From Paludibacteraceae bacterium (GTDB lineage Bacteria > Bacteroidota > Bacteroidia > Bacteroidales > Paludibacteraceae), in NCBI GenBank assembly GCA_017450605.1, contig JAFSTG010000034.1, forward strand, positions 1 through 38,221: DNA of 38,221 bases. The letters run 5' to 3'. This document shows positions 24,309 to 32,903 of this stretch, one piece after another. Made by a program: the position numbers and the translations under genes. The stretch's first letter is position 1. Each line of letters begins with the position of its first letter. The notes below the pieces were generated by a model. That model did no database searches. It had not been told where the DNA came from and saw only the letters and a list, made by a program, of their open reading frames with translations.

Positions 24309-26720
24309 ATGGAAACAAAAGAAATTGTAACACAAGAAGAGCTAAATCAAAGAATAAGAACTTTGGCGGATTTATTTCTCAAGTTACATCAAATTAAACC
24401 ATTTAATGGTCACGAAGAGAGATACAAGTGGGATACGGTATATAACTCTAATGCGGATAGCCCTTTAGATACCATCAAAAATTTTGCTCCACCTAAAGCA
24501 AATCTTTTCTATAAGTATTCGTATGCTACACTTGCAGAATTAGTCGAATCTCGCCCTAAAGAACTTTCTGAAGTTATAAACAAACTTTTGGACGAAAGTG
24601 TTCCGTTAGAAAGTCGTCTTGCACAATTCAAAGATGATATGAATGCTTTGAAAATCGAAGGCAAGGCCTCTCCGAACGATGAAAGAACGGCTGCCGTGTT
24701 CCTAACATGTCTTAATCCGCAGAAATACACATTTTACATGCACGACACTTTATACCTACCCTTGTGCAAGTGGTTAGGTGCAGTCAGTGAGAAAGATAGC
24801 GCAAAGGCATACATACATTATCTTAATCTGCTTCAACCATTAGCAGAATTGATAAAAGATGACAAGCAACTAAGTTCTATATTCAGTGAGTTATCTCAGG
24901 GATATGAAACATCGAATTTGCTAAATGCACAAACTCTGCTTTGGTGCGTTCACAAAGAAATTGATCAAATAACAGAAGAAAAGAAAGAGCTCTTAAGATT
25001 CAAACACCTACTCGAATATTTTGCAGCCCATCTCAGCTATGTACAAAGCGGAACTACAGACTTTGACGGTTATGATGAATATATCCGGCCATTAGTTGAA
25101 AAAAACATATTCTACTCATCTGGGCAAGGCTGGAAAAATCATGCTATTCAAAAGCAAGTAAAGAGATGGGATAAATATAAAAATGGCAAGATGTGTGTCA
25201 ATATCAATCCGTCTTTCGGCAGCTATAAGACAAGGAGCACGTACATCAATTGGGAGACGACAGGTTTGAACATTATTGCCGGATGGGAAGATGATAAAGT
25301 AAAAACACTAAAGCTTACTAACTTCTCAGAAGATGAAGGATATAGCAGTTGGACAAAATCCGACTTTATCTATTCTCTTGAAGACTTAGGTTTATATGAT
25401 GGTGAAGAGGACATAAATAATAACCTCACGACTTTTTTCAATGAATTTAATAAACGAAAAAATATGTTAGATATGGAAAGACAAAAAAATGCTGACAAAG
25501 AAAAATATCAGCAATATATCAATCTATTAGAAAAGAATTACAACCTCATCCTTACCGGAGCACCCGGAACGGGAAAGACTTATATGGCACATAAAATTGC
25601 GGAGGCGATGGGTGCAACAGGCGATTGTGTCAAGATGGTGCAGTTTCACCCCTCGTATGATTATACCGACTTCGTGGAAGGTATTCGTCCGCAACAAGAC
25701 GCATCCTTCAAACGTATAGATGGAGTTTTTAAGGAATTTTGTAAACGTGCATTAAAATCACAAAAAATAATTGTTGATAACTTTGAGGAAGGTTGGAGTC
25801 GATTGATTGATTATCTCAGTAATAATGACTTTATTGATGTCCCTTTAATATCTGATTCACACAAAACGATTCGTATTGAATTAAACGAATACGATAACGG
25901 GCTTGCAAATCGCACATATATAGACGGAGAATATAAAAAAGATGAATGGATTAAAGGGAAATCAAAATTCTTCAGTAAAGATCAATTATATAACATATAT
26001 AGAGGATTGAAAGGTGTTCCTCAAGGTGGACATGATAATTATCGTAAGGCAATTATAAATTATATGCTTGAACATTTTGGATTGCAAAAATATCAAGTAG
26101 AAAATTTGTCTAATCAAAAATATGTCTTTATTATCGACGAAATCAACCGCGGAGAGATAAGCAAGATATTTGGTGAGTTGTTTTTCTCAATCGACCCTGG
26201 ATATCGAGGCAAGAAAGGACAAGTTTGCACGCAATATCAGAACCTAATAACCGACGATAATGACGAGTTCAAGCAGGGCTTCTTTGTTCCCAAAAACGTC
26301 TATATTATCGGCACAATGAATGATATCGACCGCTCGGTTGAGAGTATGGATTTCGCTATGCGGCGCAGATTTGCATGGAAAGAAGTGACGGCAGAAGAGA
26401 GTTTTGATAATATAATAAAGGGAAAAAATAATTTTACAGAGGATCAGCAGAATGAAATTGAGATTAGAATGGCACGCTTAAATGCTGAAATAGAAAAACT
26501 ATTAGGTACAGAATATCAAATAGGTGCTGCATATTTCTTAAAACTTAAAGATACTGATTTTTCCGGATTATGGAAGAATCATCTTTTCGGATTACTCTAT
26601 GAATACTTCCGTGGCGAGGATCCCAAAACAAGAAAAGACAAAATGACGACATTAGAAAATGCTTACAATGGAAAGTCAACTGATACAGACAAAGGACAAC
26701 AGCAAGAAAACGCTGGATAG
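24309..26720 (+). CDS. mcrB: McrB-like AAA+ GTPase of a type IV restriction system
   Basis: 803 residues from METKEIVTQEELNQ; an in-frame ATG at 24258 lies inside the promoter and is rejected. Residues 1-380 are a family-specific N-terminal region that would recognise modified DNA. The AAA+ core has Walker A GAPGTGKT (about residue 417), Walker B IIDEINRGEISKIFGEL (about 608) and the McrB signature GTMNDIDRSVESMDFAMRRR (about 669). The distance from Walker A to B is about 190 residues, longer than the about 75 in E. coli McrB, because of an insert containing GWSRLIDYLSNNDF and VPQGGHDNYRKAI. McrB rings bind modified cytosine DNA and translocate with GTP to drive McrC cleavage. The last 62 bases overlap mcrC. 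Confidence 0.92.
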   Translation: METKEIVTQEELNQRIRTLADLFLKLHQIKPFNGHEERYKWDTVYNSNADSPLDTIKNFAPPKANLFYKYSYATLAELVESRPKELSEVINKLLDESVPLESRLAQFKDDMNALKIEGKASPNDERTAAVFLTCLNPQKYTFYMHDTLYLPLCKWLGAVSEKDSAKAYIHYLNLLQPLAELIKDDKQLSSIFSELSQGYETSNLLNAQTLLWCVHKEIDQITEEKKELLRFKHLLEYFAAHLSYVQSGTTDFDGYDEYIRPLVEKNIFYSSGQGWKNHAIQKQVKRWDKYKNGKMCVNINPSFGSYKTRSTYINWETTGLNIIAGWEDDKVKTLKLTNFSEDEGYSSWTKSDFIYSLEDLGLYDGEEDINNNLTTFFNEFNKRKNMLDMERQKNADKEKYQQYINLLEKNYNLILTGAPGTGKTYMAHKIAEAMGATGDCVKMVQFHPSYDYTDFVEGIRPQQDASFKRIDGVFKEFCKRALKSQKIIVDNFEEGWSRLIDYLSNNDFIDVPLISDSHKTIRIELNEYDNGLANRTYIDGEYKKDEWIKGKSKFFSKDQLYNIYRGLKGVPQGGHDNYRKAIINYMLEHFGLQKYQVENLSNQKYVFIIDEINRGEISKIFGELFFSIDPGYRGKKGQVCTQYQNLITDDNDEFKQGFFVPKNVYIIGTMNDIDRSVESMDFAMRRRFAWKEVTAEESFDNIIKGKNNFTEDQQNEIEIRMARLNAEIEKLLGTEYQIGAAYFLKLKDTDFSGLWKNHLFGLLYEYFRGEDPKTRKDKMTTLENAYNGKSTDTDKGQQQENAG

Positions 26721-28002
26721 TGAAGAAGTGCATATATTAAATAAGTTGCGTGAGATTGCTGGTGTGTCTATCAACAATATAAAACTTGAAAACAATCCCA
26801 ATCTTCTTGTGTTTCCTCAATGTCTGAACGAGTGTAAAGATAATATACAAGACAAGCCGATATTCTCTTTAGAAGGCTCTAATTGTATCAAAACCGGCAA
26901 CATTATGGGGTTTGTGGGATATAATGGCACGCATCTGCGTATCTATTCTCGATTTGCACAAGAAGATAGTCAAGACTATTTCATGCACTATATGCTGCAG
27001 AGAGTTTTTGCCATCAACCTATTCAACCTCAAATATACAACCGATACCGACAGCATCTTCAATTTTCTTATCTATCTGTTTCCTGCCTTCCTCAAACGCG
27101 CAACGAGTCAAGGTCTATACCGCGAATATCAGACAAAACATTATAACGATAGCAATATACGAGGGCGAATAGATATAAGCAGACACATTAAGCAGAACAT
27201 ACCTTTTACCGGCAAAATAGCGTATTCTTCGCGCGAATATACTGCTGATAACGCTGTTACGCAACTTATCCGTCACACCATAGACTATATCTCTCATCAT
27301 CCTTATTGTGGCAATATCCTGCAAAACGATGAGGAAACTAAACGCTGTGTCAGTCAGATTCAAGCCGTTACAAACAGCACATATAACAGCCGCGACCGTC
27401 AGCGTGTTATCAATCAGAACTTACGAGCAATAAGACATCCGTATTTTAGCGAATATCGCAATTTGCAGAAACTATGCTTACAGATATTACGACACGAAGA
27501 ACTAAAATACGGAACTAATAACGACGAGATATACGGCATTTTGTTCGACGGAGCATGGTTGTGGGAAGAGTATTTGGCAATAGTGTTGAAAGGTGTGATG
27601 ATACATTACACGAAGCAAGGACCTGAGCCATTGTACTTATTCAAAGGTAAACATCAGCGAATCATTCCCGATTTCCTAAATAAAAGCACACAAATTGTCG
27701 CTGATGCTAAATATATTCCTCTTGACAAAAAGCATATATCAGAAGGCAGCGAGTCAGAAATAGATATATACTATAAGACACTGGTATATATGTATCGCTT
27801 TAACTGCCATGTCGGTTTTCTGCTATATCCTGATTCTAAATCTCAACAAGAAGAGTTGTGTATTGAAGGAAAGACAAATGAGATATTGTACAAAATAGGA
27901 ATGGAAATTCCGCAAAAAGTTAATAATTGGAATGATTTTATAGAAGTAATGGGCAACAGCGAGGAAGAATTTCTAAGCGAGATTAATTCTCACATTCAAT
28001 AG
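26659..28002 (+). CDS. mcrC: McrC-like nuclease subunit of the McrBC system
   Basis: 447 residues from the first ATG at 26659 (a second ATG at 26668 is equally possible). The gene starts inside mcrB in another frame, which couples their translation. The N-terminal half is the McrC beta-rich McrB-binding region (GNIMGFVGYNGTHLRIYSRF). The C-terminal PD-(D/E)xK nuclease has RIIPDFLNKSTQIVADAKY (about residues 334-352), where D, D and K form the active site, preceded by the conserved WLWEEYLA. McrC stimulates McrB GTP hydrolysis and cuts DNA. The motifs are intact, so the system looks functional. Confidence 0.9.
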   Translation: MLTMESQLIQTKDNSKKTLDSEEVHILNKLREIAGVSINNIKLENNPNLLVFPQCLNECKDNIQDKPIFSLEGSNCIKTGNIMGFVGYNGTHLRIYSRFAQEDSQDYFMHYMLQRVFAINLFNLKYTTDTDSIFNFLIYLFPAFLKRATSQGLYREYQTKHYNDSNIRGRIDISRHIKQNIPFTGKIAYSSREYTADNAVTQLIRHTIDYISHHPYCGNILQNDEETKRCVSQIQAVTNSTYNSRDRQRVINQNLRAIRHPYFSEYRNLQKLCLQILRHEELKYGTNNDEIYGILFDGAWLWEEYLAIVLKGVMIHYTKQGPEPLYLFKGKHQRIIPDFLNKSTQIVADAKYIPLDKKHISEGSESEIDIYYKTLVYMYRFNCHVGFLLYPDSKSQQEELCIEGKTNEILYKIGMEIPQKVNNWNDFIEVMGNSEEEFLSEINSHIQ

Positions 28003-28058
28003 CATGCTTAACAACATTACAGCTAATAATATGAATGGAAACAGTAGCAGAATGACTT

Positions 28059-28144
28059 TAGCGCAGGGACTTAACCCTGCGAGCTCAACCAAAACCACGA
28101 ACACAACCCAAACCGCAAGCGAGCTCAACCAAAACCGCGAACAC
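28059..28144 (+). repeat. REP-like hairpin and 40-bp tandem repeat upstream of RAYT3
   Basis: The hairpin CGCAGGG, ACTTAA, CCCTGCG is at 28062-28081 within a 32-base element (28059-28090). After it, GAGCTCAACCAAAACC occurs at 28081 and again at 28121 as part of a 40-bp tandem duplication. The 32-base element recurs inside RAYT3 at 28641-28672 with two changes. The 232-base gap 28003-28234 holds nothing else that I can support; a frame reading TTQTASELNQNREHR is repeat-derived. Confidence 0.8.
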
Positions 28145-28234
28145 CGCTGCTACAAGCGCAAACTCTGCTGCATGACAAACCTTGCGGGCATGGGCAACCA
28201 TAAATTGTAAAATAAAAAAACTATCAGTGAAAAC

Positions 28235-29530
28235 ATGGCTGAGTTGCAACACACAGACAAAGGATGGCGCTACGAACAACAGAAAGTGCATCTGCTTAGA
28301 GCCAAGTGGCACGACTACAAGGCGCCTTCAATCTATATGCTTACGATGACGACCTTAGATAGGAAACCCATGTTAGGAAGGCTCTGTGGTATAGGAGAGG
28401 AGGCTTATATTGAGCTGACTGCCCTCGGCAAGGCAGTAGCAGAGCAGATCGAGATGATGCCGAAATACAAAGGGTTTGAGAGTTCCGAAATATACAGCTT
28501 CGTAGTGATGCCGGACCATATTCATGTGCTTCTGCAAGTGCACGAGACACTCCGGCGCCCGCTTGGATACTATGTCAGTTGGTTCAAGAAGCAATGCAGC
28601 GACAAGGCACAGGAACTTTTAGAAGCACAAGAACCGACCATAGCGCAGGGACTTAACACTGCGAGCACAACCGCCACCGAAGCAACACCTGAAACCGCCA
28701 CCGAAACCGCCGCTGAAGCCGCTACAAACGAGCCCACAGAGGGTTATGCTCTTGCGGCTAAGTCCGCAAGCCCCGTTCCCGCAAGCTCCATTCCCGCAAG
28801 CTCCGTTCCCGCAAGCTCCGTTCCCGCAAGCTCCGTTCCCGCAAGCCCCGTTCCCGTAAGCCCCGTTCCCGCAAGCTCCCACTTAGAAAGCAAGCCCAAG
28901 CCAACCACACCCTTAGTATTTGAAACCGAATACCACGACCGCATACTAACCCACACAGGGCAGCTTACGAACTTAAAGCAGTATATAGCCGAGAACCCGC
29001 GTCGTCTTGCTCTCAGAAGAGCTAATCCCGACCTTTTCCGAATAAGGCAAAACATACGAATAGGCAGTTTTAGTTGTACCACTCTTGGCAATCAGTTTAT
29101 GCTCGATTATCCGGTGCGACAGGTCTTGCAATGCTCTCGTTCGCTGACGCCTGAACAGATAGAAGAAAAGAAACAATCGTGCCTGATAGGGGCGGATAAG
29201 GGCAGTGTCTTCGTTAGTGCCGCTATATCGGAAGGGGAGAAGCAGATATGCAAAGCGCTACGAGAAGCAGGTTATCCGCTCATCATCTTGCTGCAAAATG
29301 GTTTTCCGAAAGAAGATGACCCGCACTACAGATACTTCAAGCCACAAGGCATATTCTTTGAAACCTGCGCAGAAGGCAGGCTATTGCTCATTGAGCCTCC
29401 TTCTGAGATGTTTGAAGATAAGGGCATAGAAGCACTGGTGTATCAGAAAACCGGCATACTCCCTCATGACACCTTGCGGTATCGTTTTCTTGCACTTAAC
29501 AGCTTTGCTCAGATAGTAGCAAATCAGTAG
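28235..29530 (+). CDS. RAYT3: REP-associated Y1 (HUH) transposase-like protein
   Basis: 431 residues. The core has IYMLTMTTLDRKPMLGRLCG, the HUH motif in MPDHIHVLL (about residue 92) and the tyrosine helix NLKQYIAENPRRLALRRANP (Tyr about 249). The insert between them is about 100 residues: first the internal hairpin copy, then Ala/Thr/Glu repeats, then Pro-Ala-Ser repeats. The C-terminal half is very close to RAYT1 (FSCTTLGNQFMLDYPV, FVSAAISEGEKQICKALREA, GYPLIILLQNGFPKEDDPHY), so these two are the nearest relatives. The gene closes the McrBC island. HUH and Tyr are intact. Confidence 0.85.
   Translation: MAELQHTDKGWRYEQQKVHLLRAKWHDYKAPSIYMLTMTTLDRKPMLGRLCGIGEEAYIELTALGKAVAEQIEMMPKYKGFESSEIYSFVVMPDHIHVLLQVHETLRRPLGYYVSWFKKQCSDKAQELLEAQEPTIAQGLNTASTTATEATPETATETAAEAATNEPTEGYALAAKSASPVPASSIPASSVPASSVPASSVPASPVPVSPVPASSHLESKPKPTTPLVFETEYHDRILTHTGQLTNLKQYIAENPRRLALRRANPDLFRIRQNIRIGSFSCTTLGNQFMLDYPVRQVLQCSRSLTPEQIEEKKQSCLIGADKGSVFVSAAISEGEKQICKALREAGYPLIILLQNGFPKEDDPHYRYFKPQGIFFETCAEGRLLLIEPPSEMFEDKGIEALVYQKTGILPHDTLRYRFLALNSFAQIVANQ
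28641..28880 (+). repeat. Internal hairpin copy and seven 15-bp tandem repeats in RAYT3
   Basis: The element at 28641-28672 repeats the upstream hairpin (one stem base changed). A second hairpin, CTTGCGG, CTAAGT, CCGCAAG, is at 28751-28770. Seven 15-bp units of the form GCAAGCTCCGTTCCC follow at 28766-28870, encoding ASSVP or ASPVP. Each repeat unit starts with GCAAG, the end of the second hairpin, so the array probably grew from it. Confidence 0.88.
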
Positions 29531-29535
29531 CGAGT

Positions 29536-29566
29536 TATGTAGTTTACGAAAAAAGTATTATCTTTG
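29536..29566 (+). promoter_or_regulatory. Bacteroidetes-type promoter for the DUF1295 gene
   Basis: TATCTTTG at 29559-29566 matches the -7 box; TATG at 29536-29539 lies 19 bases upstream. Start near 29573, so the ATG at 29616 and not the one at 29568 is the start codon. Confidence 0.6.
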
Positions 29567-29615
29567 CATGCGATATTCCGCTTGTGCTGAAACCCTTTTC
29601 TCTGAAGATAACAAT

Positions 29616-30467
29616 ATGAAACGCAACTATTCCAAATGGCAAAGTATTGCTCTTATTGCTGCCATCTATGTGCTTGCCGGTATTGCAGGTGTTTTGCTCT
29701 TTTGGCAACTGCAAACTATGGTCATTCACCCTATTGCCGCATTATTATGTGCCGATGTGGCGGCAACGGTAGTGGTATGGCTGTTCGGCTTACTCTACGA
29801 GAACGTGTCGGTTTACGACCCGTATTGGAGTGTGTTTCCGCCTGTGGTATTTCTGCTATGGGCTTTTCATACGGGAGTATGGTCGCTGCCGGTAGTGCTG
29901 CTGCTTGTGGCGTCGTGGTACTGGGGTTGGCGCCTGACGCGCAACTGGGTCATCACCTTCCATGGCATAGCCCACGAAGACTGGCGATATACCAAATACC
30001 GTAGTCTGCACCCCGCGCTGTTTCATCTGATTAACTTCTTCGGACTTAACATGGTGCCAACGCTTGTGGTGTTCGTTGCCATGCTGCCCGGACTGCGACT
30101 ATACGAAAGCTGCAGCGCTGCAAACCTGCTCACATGGTTCGGCTGTGTGGTATGTCTGGCGTCTGCCACCATACAGTTGATAGCCGACAAGCAGATACAC
30201 GACTTCCGCGCTAAGCATAAAGGACAGGTGTGCAACGTGGGTCTGTGGAAGCACGGGCGGCACCCTAACTACTTCGGAGAGATACAGTTCTGGTGGGGTA
30301 TATGGGTGATGTACGCCTCGCTCTATGGTTTCGATTGGTACGTGCTCTGCCCTATTACGATGACAGCTTTGTTTCTCGGCATCAGTATCCCGCTGATGGA
30401 GAAACGGCAGCTGCAAAACAAACCCGACTATCGGGAATATCGCAAACATACGCGGCTACTTATCTAA
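29616..30467 (+). CDS. DUF1295 / steroid 5-alpha-reductase-like membrane protein
   Basis: 283 residues from MKRNYSKWQSIALIA. About seven hydrophobic segments. The family signature is in the C-terminal half: DKQIHDFRAKHKGQVCNVGL, then WKHGRHPNYFGEIQFWWGIW and LMEKRQLQNKPDYREYRKHT. This is the fold of 3-oxo-5-alpha-steroid 4-dehydrogenases and isoprenylcysteine methyltransferases, which bind NADPH or SAM at the inner membrane. The bacterial DUF1295 substrate is not established. The next gene starts 2 bases after its stop. Confidence 0.85.
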   Translation: MKRNYSKWQSIALIAAIYVLAGIAGVLLFWQLQTMVIHPIAALLCADVAATVVVWLFGLLYENVSVYDPYWSVFPPVVFLLWAFHTGVWSLPVVLLLVASWYWGWRLTRNWVITFHGIAHEDWRYTKYRSLHPALFHLINFFGLNMVPTLVVFVAMLPGLRLYESCSAANLLTWFGCVVCLASATIQLIADKQIHDFRAKHKGQVCNVGLWKHGRHPNYFGEIQFWWGIWVMYASLYGFDWYVLCPITMTALFLGISIPLMEKRQLQNKPDYREYRKHTRLLI

Positions 30468-30469
30468 AC

Positions 30470-31045
30470 ATGAACAAGACATCACCTGAGATACTCTCTT
30501 TGCGCCGCGAGATAGAAACAACCTTCTCACGCCTTATCAAGACGCCGGCCGACTTCGAGTGGCTTGCCGCAGTGGTTTGGGAGCGGCTGCACGAGAACAT
30601 CTCCCCCACCACGCTCAAGCGTCTTTGGGGATATATCGGGGGCGCCAATACCACACGTCGCAGCACGCTGTGCCTACTCAGCCGACTACTCGACTATCAA
30701 GACTGGGAACAGTATCTTCAGCACCTCGCCACGCAAGCAGAAGTAGAAAGCAACACCTTCACGGCGGACGGCATACGAACAGATGACCTCAGCTTTGGCG
30801 ATCGTGTGGAGGTATGCTGGCTTCCCAACCGCCGATGCGTGTTCCGCTACGAAGGTGGCAACCGTTTCATAGTGGAGATAAGCGAGAACAGCAAACTGCA
30901 GGCAGGCGACCGTTTTGATGCGGCTTGTTTCCTTGTCGGTAAACCTATGTTTCTCGACAACCTCCAACGCGCTGACAGCGAACCTACCGGCTATGTGGCG
31001 GGCACGAAGTCGGGTATAATAAGTGTTAAAAAAATAAAAATATAG
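30470..31045 (+). CDS. Conserved Bacteroidales protein of unknown function, kinase partner
   Basis: 191 residues from MNKTSPEILSLRREIE; a longer frame from 30293 lies inside the DUF1295 gene and is rejected. The N-terminal 80 residues are helical with ISPTTLKRLWGYIGGANTTR and STLCLLSRLLDYQDWEQYLQ, a pattern I associate with a common Bacteroidales family that may bind DNA. The C-terminal 90 residues look like a small beta-barrel (GDRVEVCWLPNRRCVFRYEG, then GYVAGTKSGIISVKKIKI). It starts 2 bases after DUF1295 and ends 2 bases before the kinase gene, so the three are one operon. It may be a kinase substrate or transcription factor; this is inference. Confidence 0.65.
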   Translation: MNKTSPEILSLRREIETTFSRLIKTPADFEWLAAVVWERLHENISPTTLKRLWGYIGGANTTRRSTLCLLSRLLDYQDWEQYLQHLATQAEVESNTFTADGIRTDDLSFGDRVEVCWLPNRRCVFRYEGGNRFIVEISENSKLQAGDRFDAACFLVGKPMFLDNLQRADSEPTGYVAGTKSGIISVKKIKI

Positions 31046-31047
31046 AC

Positions 31048-32460
31048 ATGACAGACTCATCTACCTCAGCATTCATCGAGCCAAGCACCTTCAGCCAAGA
31101 GTGGTCGGACATCACCTTGTTGCAGTCGCGAACGCATTGTATGCTCTACACCGCCACACGCTATGGCAGGCGTTTCCTGCTGAAAGCACTCCGTGAGGAG
31201 CACCGCAACCTGACTGAGTACCAACAGCTCCATGAGAAAGAGTTCCGCCTTGCCATCTCGCTCAATCATCCAAACATCGCCGCCACCTATTCCTACGAAC
31301 AGGTACCCTCGCTCGGTCCGTGCATCGTGCAGGAATATATCGATGGAGACACTTTATCAAAATGGCTTGGGTATAACCCGACGAAAGCAAGCAAAGAAAG
31401 GGTGTTTGGTCAACTGCTTGATGCGCTCGAGTATCTGCATAGTATGCAACTCGTACACCACGACCTCAAAGCCGACAACATCCTCATCACTCGCAATGGT
31501 CAGAATCTCAAACTCATCGATTTCGGACTGAGCGACACCGACGATAACGCTGCCGCTCGCAACAACGACCCGCGTGAAGACCTCCGCCGCCTCGCACCGC
31601 TTATGCAACAGCTCTTCCCGAAGAGCTATAGACTCATAAGAAAACGCTGTGCCAATGGCTCATATCCTAATATCGCTGCCTTGCGCAGAGCGTTGGAGAG
31701 ACGCCGGAAAATGCTGTCTTCAATCCCCATAGTTATATTGTTGATGATGCTTGTCGTATCATCTTGCATCTTGTATACTTCCCATAAAGAGCGTGAAGCA
31801 ATATTAAATGGGAATGAACAGATGTTGAGTAGCCAATTGTTCTCTGCGGATAATTGGACTCCTCTGACAGAAGTTGATTCTGTTGTGTATGTTGTAGGTA
31901 AGTTCTATTGTTCTCAGACTTGGGAACAGCAACTCGAGTTCGTAATGGATTCCGCACGAGTTAGGCCTATGATGCAGAAATATTATGCAAAGGGGTATGG
32001 TGCGAAGAATTTAAAAATTGCCAATTTACGATATTATACGAAAAAAATGAATACCAATTTGTTTGTTTGTCGTTCTGGATATGATGTCGATGACTGTACT
32101 TATATCATCAGACAAGGTAATGATTTTAAGATAGATTGGGAGGCTACTGTGACATACAATCCTCTAACGCTATATGAACTTGAACAGACTCCCGGAAGAA
32201 TTGTTGAATGGAGAGCGAACCGCTTTAAATATAATTTGTATGTACCTGAATATCAGAATGATTATTGGGAGCGCATATATGTTAAAGGCGCTTATTTTTA
32301 CTGTCTGAAGCAGAATAAGGCGATAGATTCTATTCACGCAGTGTGTGCCGATAACAATGTGCATCAAGTGATACTTAAGATTAGAGCAGTCAAAACAGAG
32401 AATGAACTGTATATAGAAATTGTTGATTTTGTAAAAGAGGGTCTCTCCAAATATTACTAA
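31048..32460 (+). CDS. Membrane-anchored Ser/Thr protein kinase
   Basis: 470 residues. Residues 1-215 are a Hanks-type kinase domain with the ATP lysine in RRFLLKALREE (about 46), the catalytic loop HHDLKADN (about 137-144) and IDFGLSD (DFG about 158). The glycine-rich loop is not clear (TLLQSRTHCMLYTATRYG), and the C-lobe after DFG is short. One membrane helix (PIVILLMMLVVSSCILYTS, about 227-248) is followed by 220 residues outside, containing SVVYVVGKFYCSQTWEQQLE and ending EIVDFVKEGLSKYY, with no recognised domain such as PASTA. A receptor-like kinase is the simplest reading: an outer sensor controlling phosphorylation inside, with the 191-residue upstream protein as a possible target. Confidence 0.85.
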   Translation: MTDSSTSAFIEPSTFSQEWSDITLLQSRTHCMLYTATRYGRRFLLKALREEHRNLTEYQQLHEKEFRLAISLNHPNIAATYSYEQVPSLGPCIVQEYIDGDTLSKWLGYNPTKASKERVFGQLLDALEYLHSMQLVHHDLKADNILITRNGQNLKLIDFGLSDTDDNAAARNNDPREDLRRLAPLMQQLFPKSYRLIRKRCANGSYPNIAALRRALERRRKMLSSIPIVILLMMLVVSSCILYTSHKEREAILNGNEQMLSSQLFSADNWTPLTEVDSVVYVVGKFYCSQTWEQQLEFVMDSARVRPMMQKYYAKGYGAKNLKIANLRYYTKKMNTNLFVCRSGYDVDDCTYIIRQGNDFKIDWEATVTYNPLTLYELEQTPGRIVEWRANRFKYNLYVPEYQNDYWERIYVKGAYFYCLKQNKAIDSIHAVCADNNVHQVILKIRAVKTENELYIEIVDFVKEGLSKYY

Positions 32461-32467
32461 CCCATTT

Positions 32468-32695
32468 TTGTGTCTTGTCGTCTTTTTTGCCCTTTATACT
32501 GTAAGGTCAGTCGGGGCTGCCACATTCAACGAGACATGGCACGCACTATATACAAAGACACTTTATCAATGGCTTGCAGAGGTAGAGACACGTCCGAGTC
32601 TAACAGAAGAACTCAGCGCCGGCCGCATCACCGAAGAGGAATACAACCGCCTTACAATGCTGATGGGAGATATCATTACACGAAATAGTAAGTGA
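32468..32695 (+). CDS. Possible small exported protein (TTG start)
   Basis: A 75-residue frame beginning 8 bases after the kinase stop at a TTG; there is no ATG upstream in frame. It reads as a signal-like stretch (CLVVFFALYTVRSVGAATF) and then a helical segment FNETWHALYTKTLYQWLAEV and GRITEEEYNRLTMLMGDI. The composition is protein-like and the position in the kinase operon is good, but the start codon is rare in this phylum, so it may be a gene with a lost start. Confidence 0.35.
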   Translation: MCLVVFFALYTVRSVGAATFNETWHALYTKTLYQWLAEVETRPSLTEELSAGRITEEEYNRLTMLMGDIITRNSK

Positions 32696-32784
32696 CGTAT
32701 TTGTAGTTCAAAGACAAGTTGAAGCAGATGCCCGTTAGTGGCGTTGATGAAAAGTTATATTTTTATATATTTAATTGCTTTATA

Positions 32785-32816
32785 TTTGGTTATTTGCTTA
32801 AAAGGTTATAACTTTG
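32785..32816 (+). promoter_or_regulatory. Bacteroidetes-type promoter upstream of a KilA-N-like start
   Basis: TTTG at 32785-32788, 20 bases, then TAACTTTG at 32809-32816. Start near 32823, 20 bases before the ATG at 32843. The preceding sequence 32696-32784 is A/T-rich with no gene seen. Confidence 0.65.
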
Positions 32817-32842
32817 CTGCATAAATTTCGGTAGAAACATTT

Positions 32843-32902
32843 ATGGCAACTCAAATCATAGTACAAGATACGCCTATTACGGTTATCAAAGTGCAGGACT
32901 AA
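32843..32902 (+). pseudogene. 19-codon remnant resembling the N-terminus of a KilA-N protein
   Basis: ATG at 32843 encodes MATQIIVQDTPITVIKVQD and then stops. From memory, this is how many Bacteroidetes KilA-N-domain proteins begin, just before their EDYISLTD motif, which is missing here. The stop is one base before the ATG of the DUF2442 gene at 32904. The remnant may now act as a translated leader for DUF2442. Confidence 0.5.
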
Positions 32903-32903
32903 C

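Noticed and set aside
28004-28210. Small plus-strand gene between mcrC and RAYT3
   Set aside because: Composition comes from the hairpin and the 40-bp tandem repeat; no protein-like pattern.
28619-28882. Minus-strand open frame encoding ACGNG-type repeats
   Set aside because: It is the antisense of the RAYT3 repeat array; low complexity and no independent support.
30293-30469. Longer N-terminus for the 191-residue protein before the kinase
   Set aside because: It lies wholly inside the DUF1295 gene in another frame; the ATG at 30470 directly after that gene fits better.
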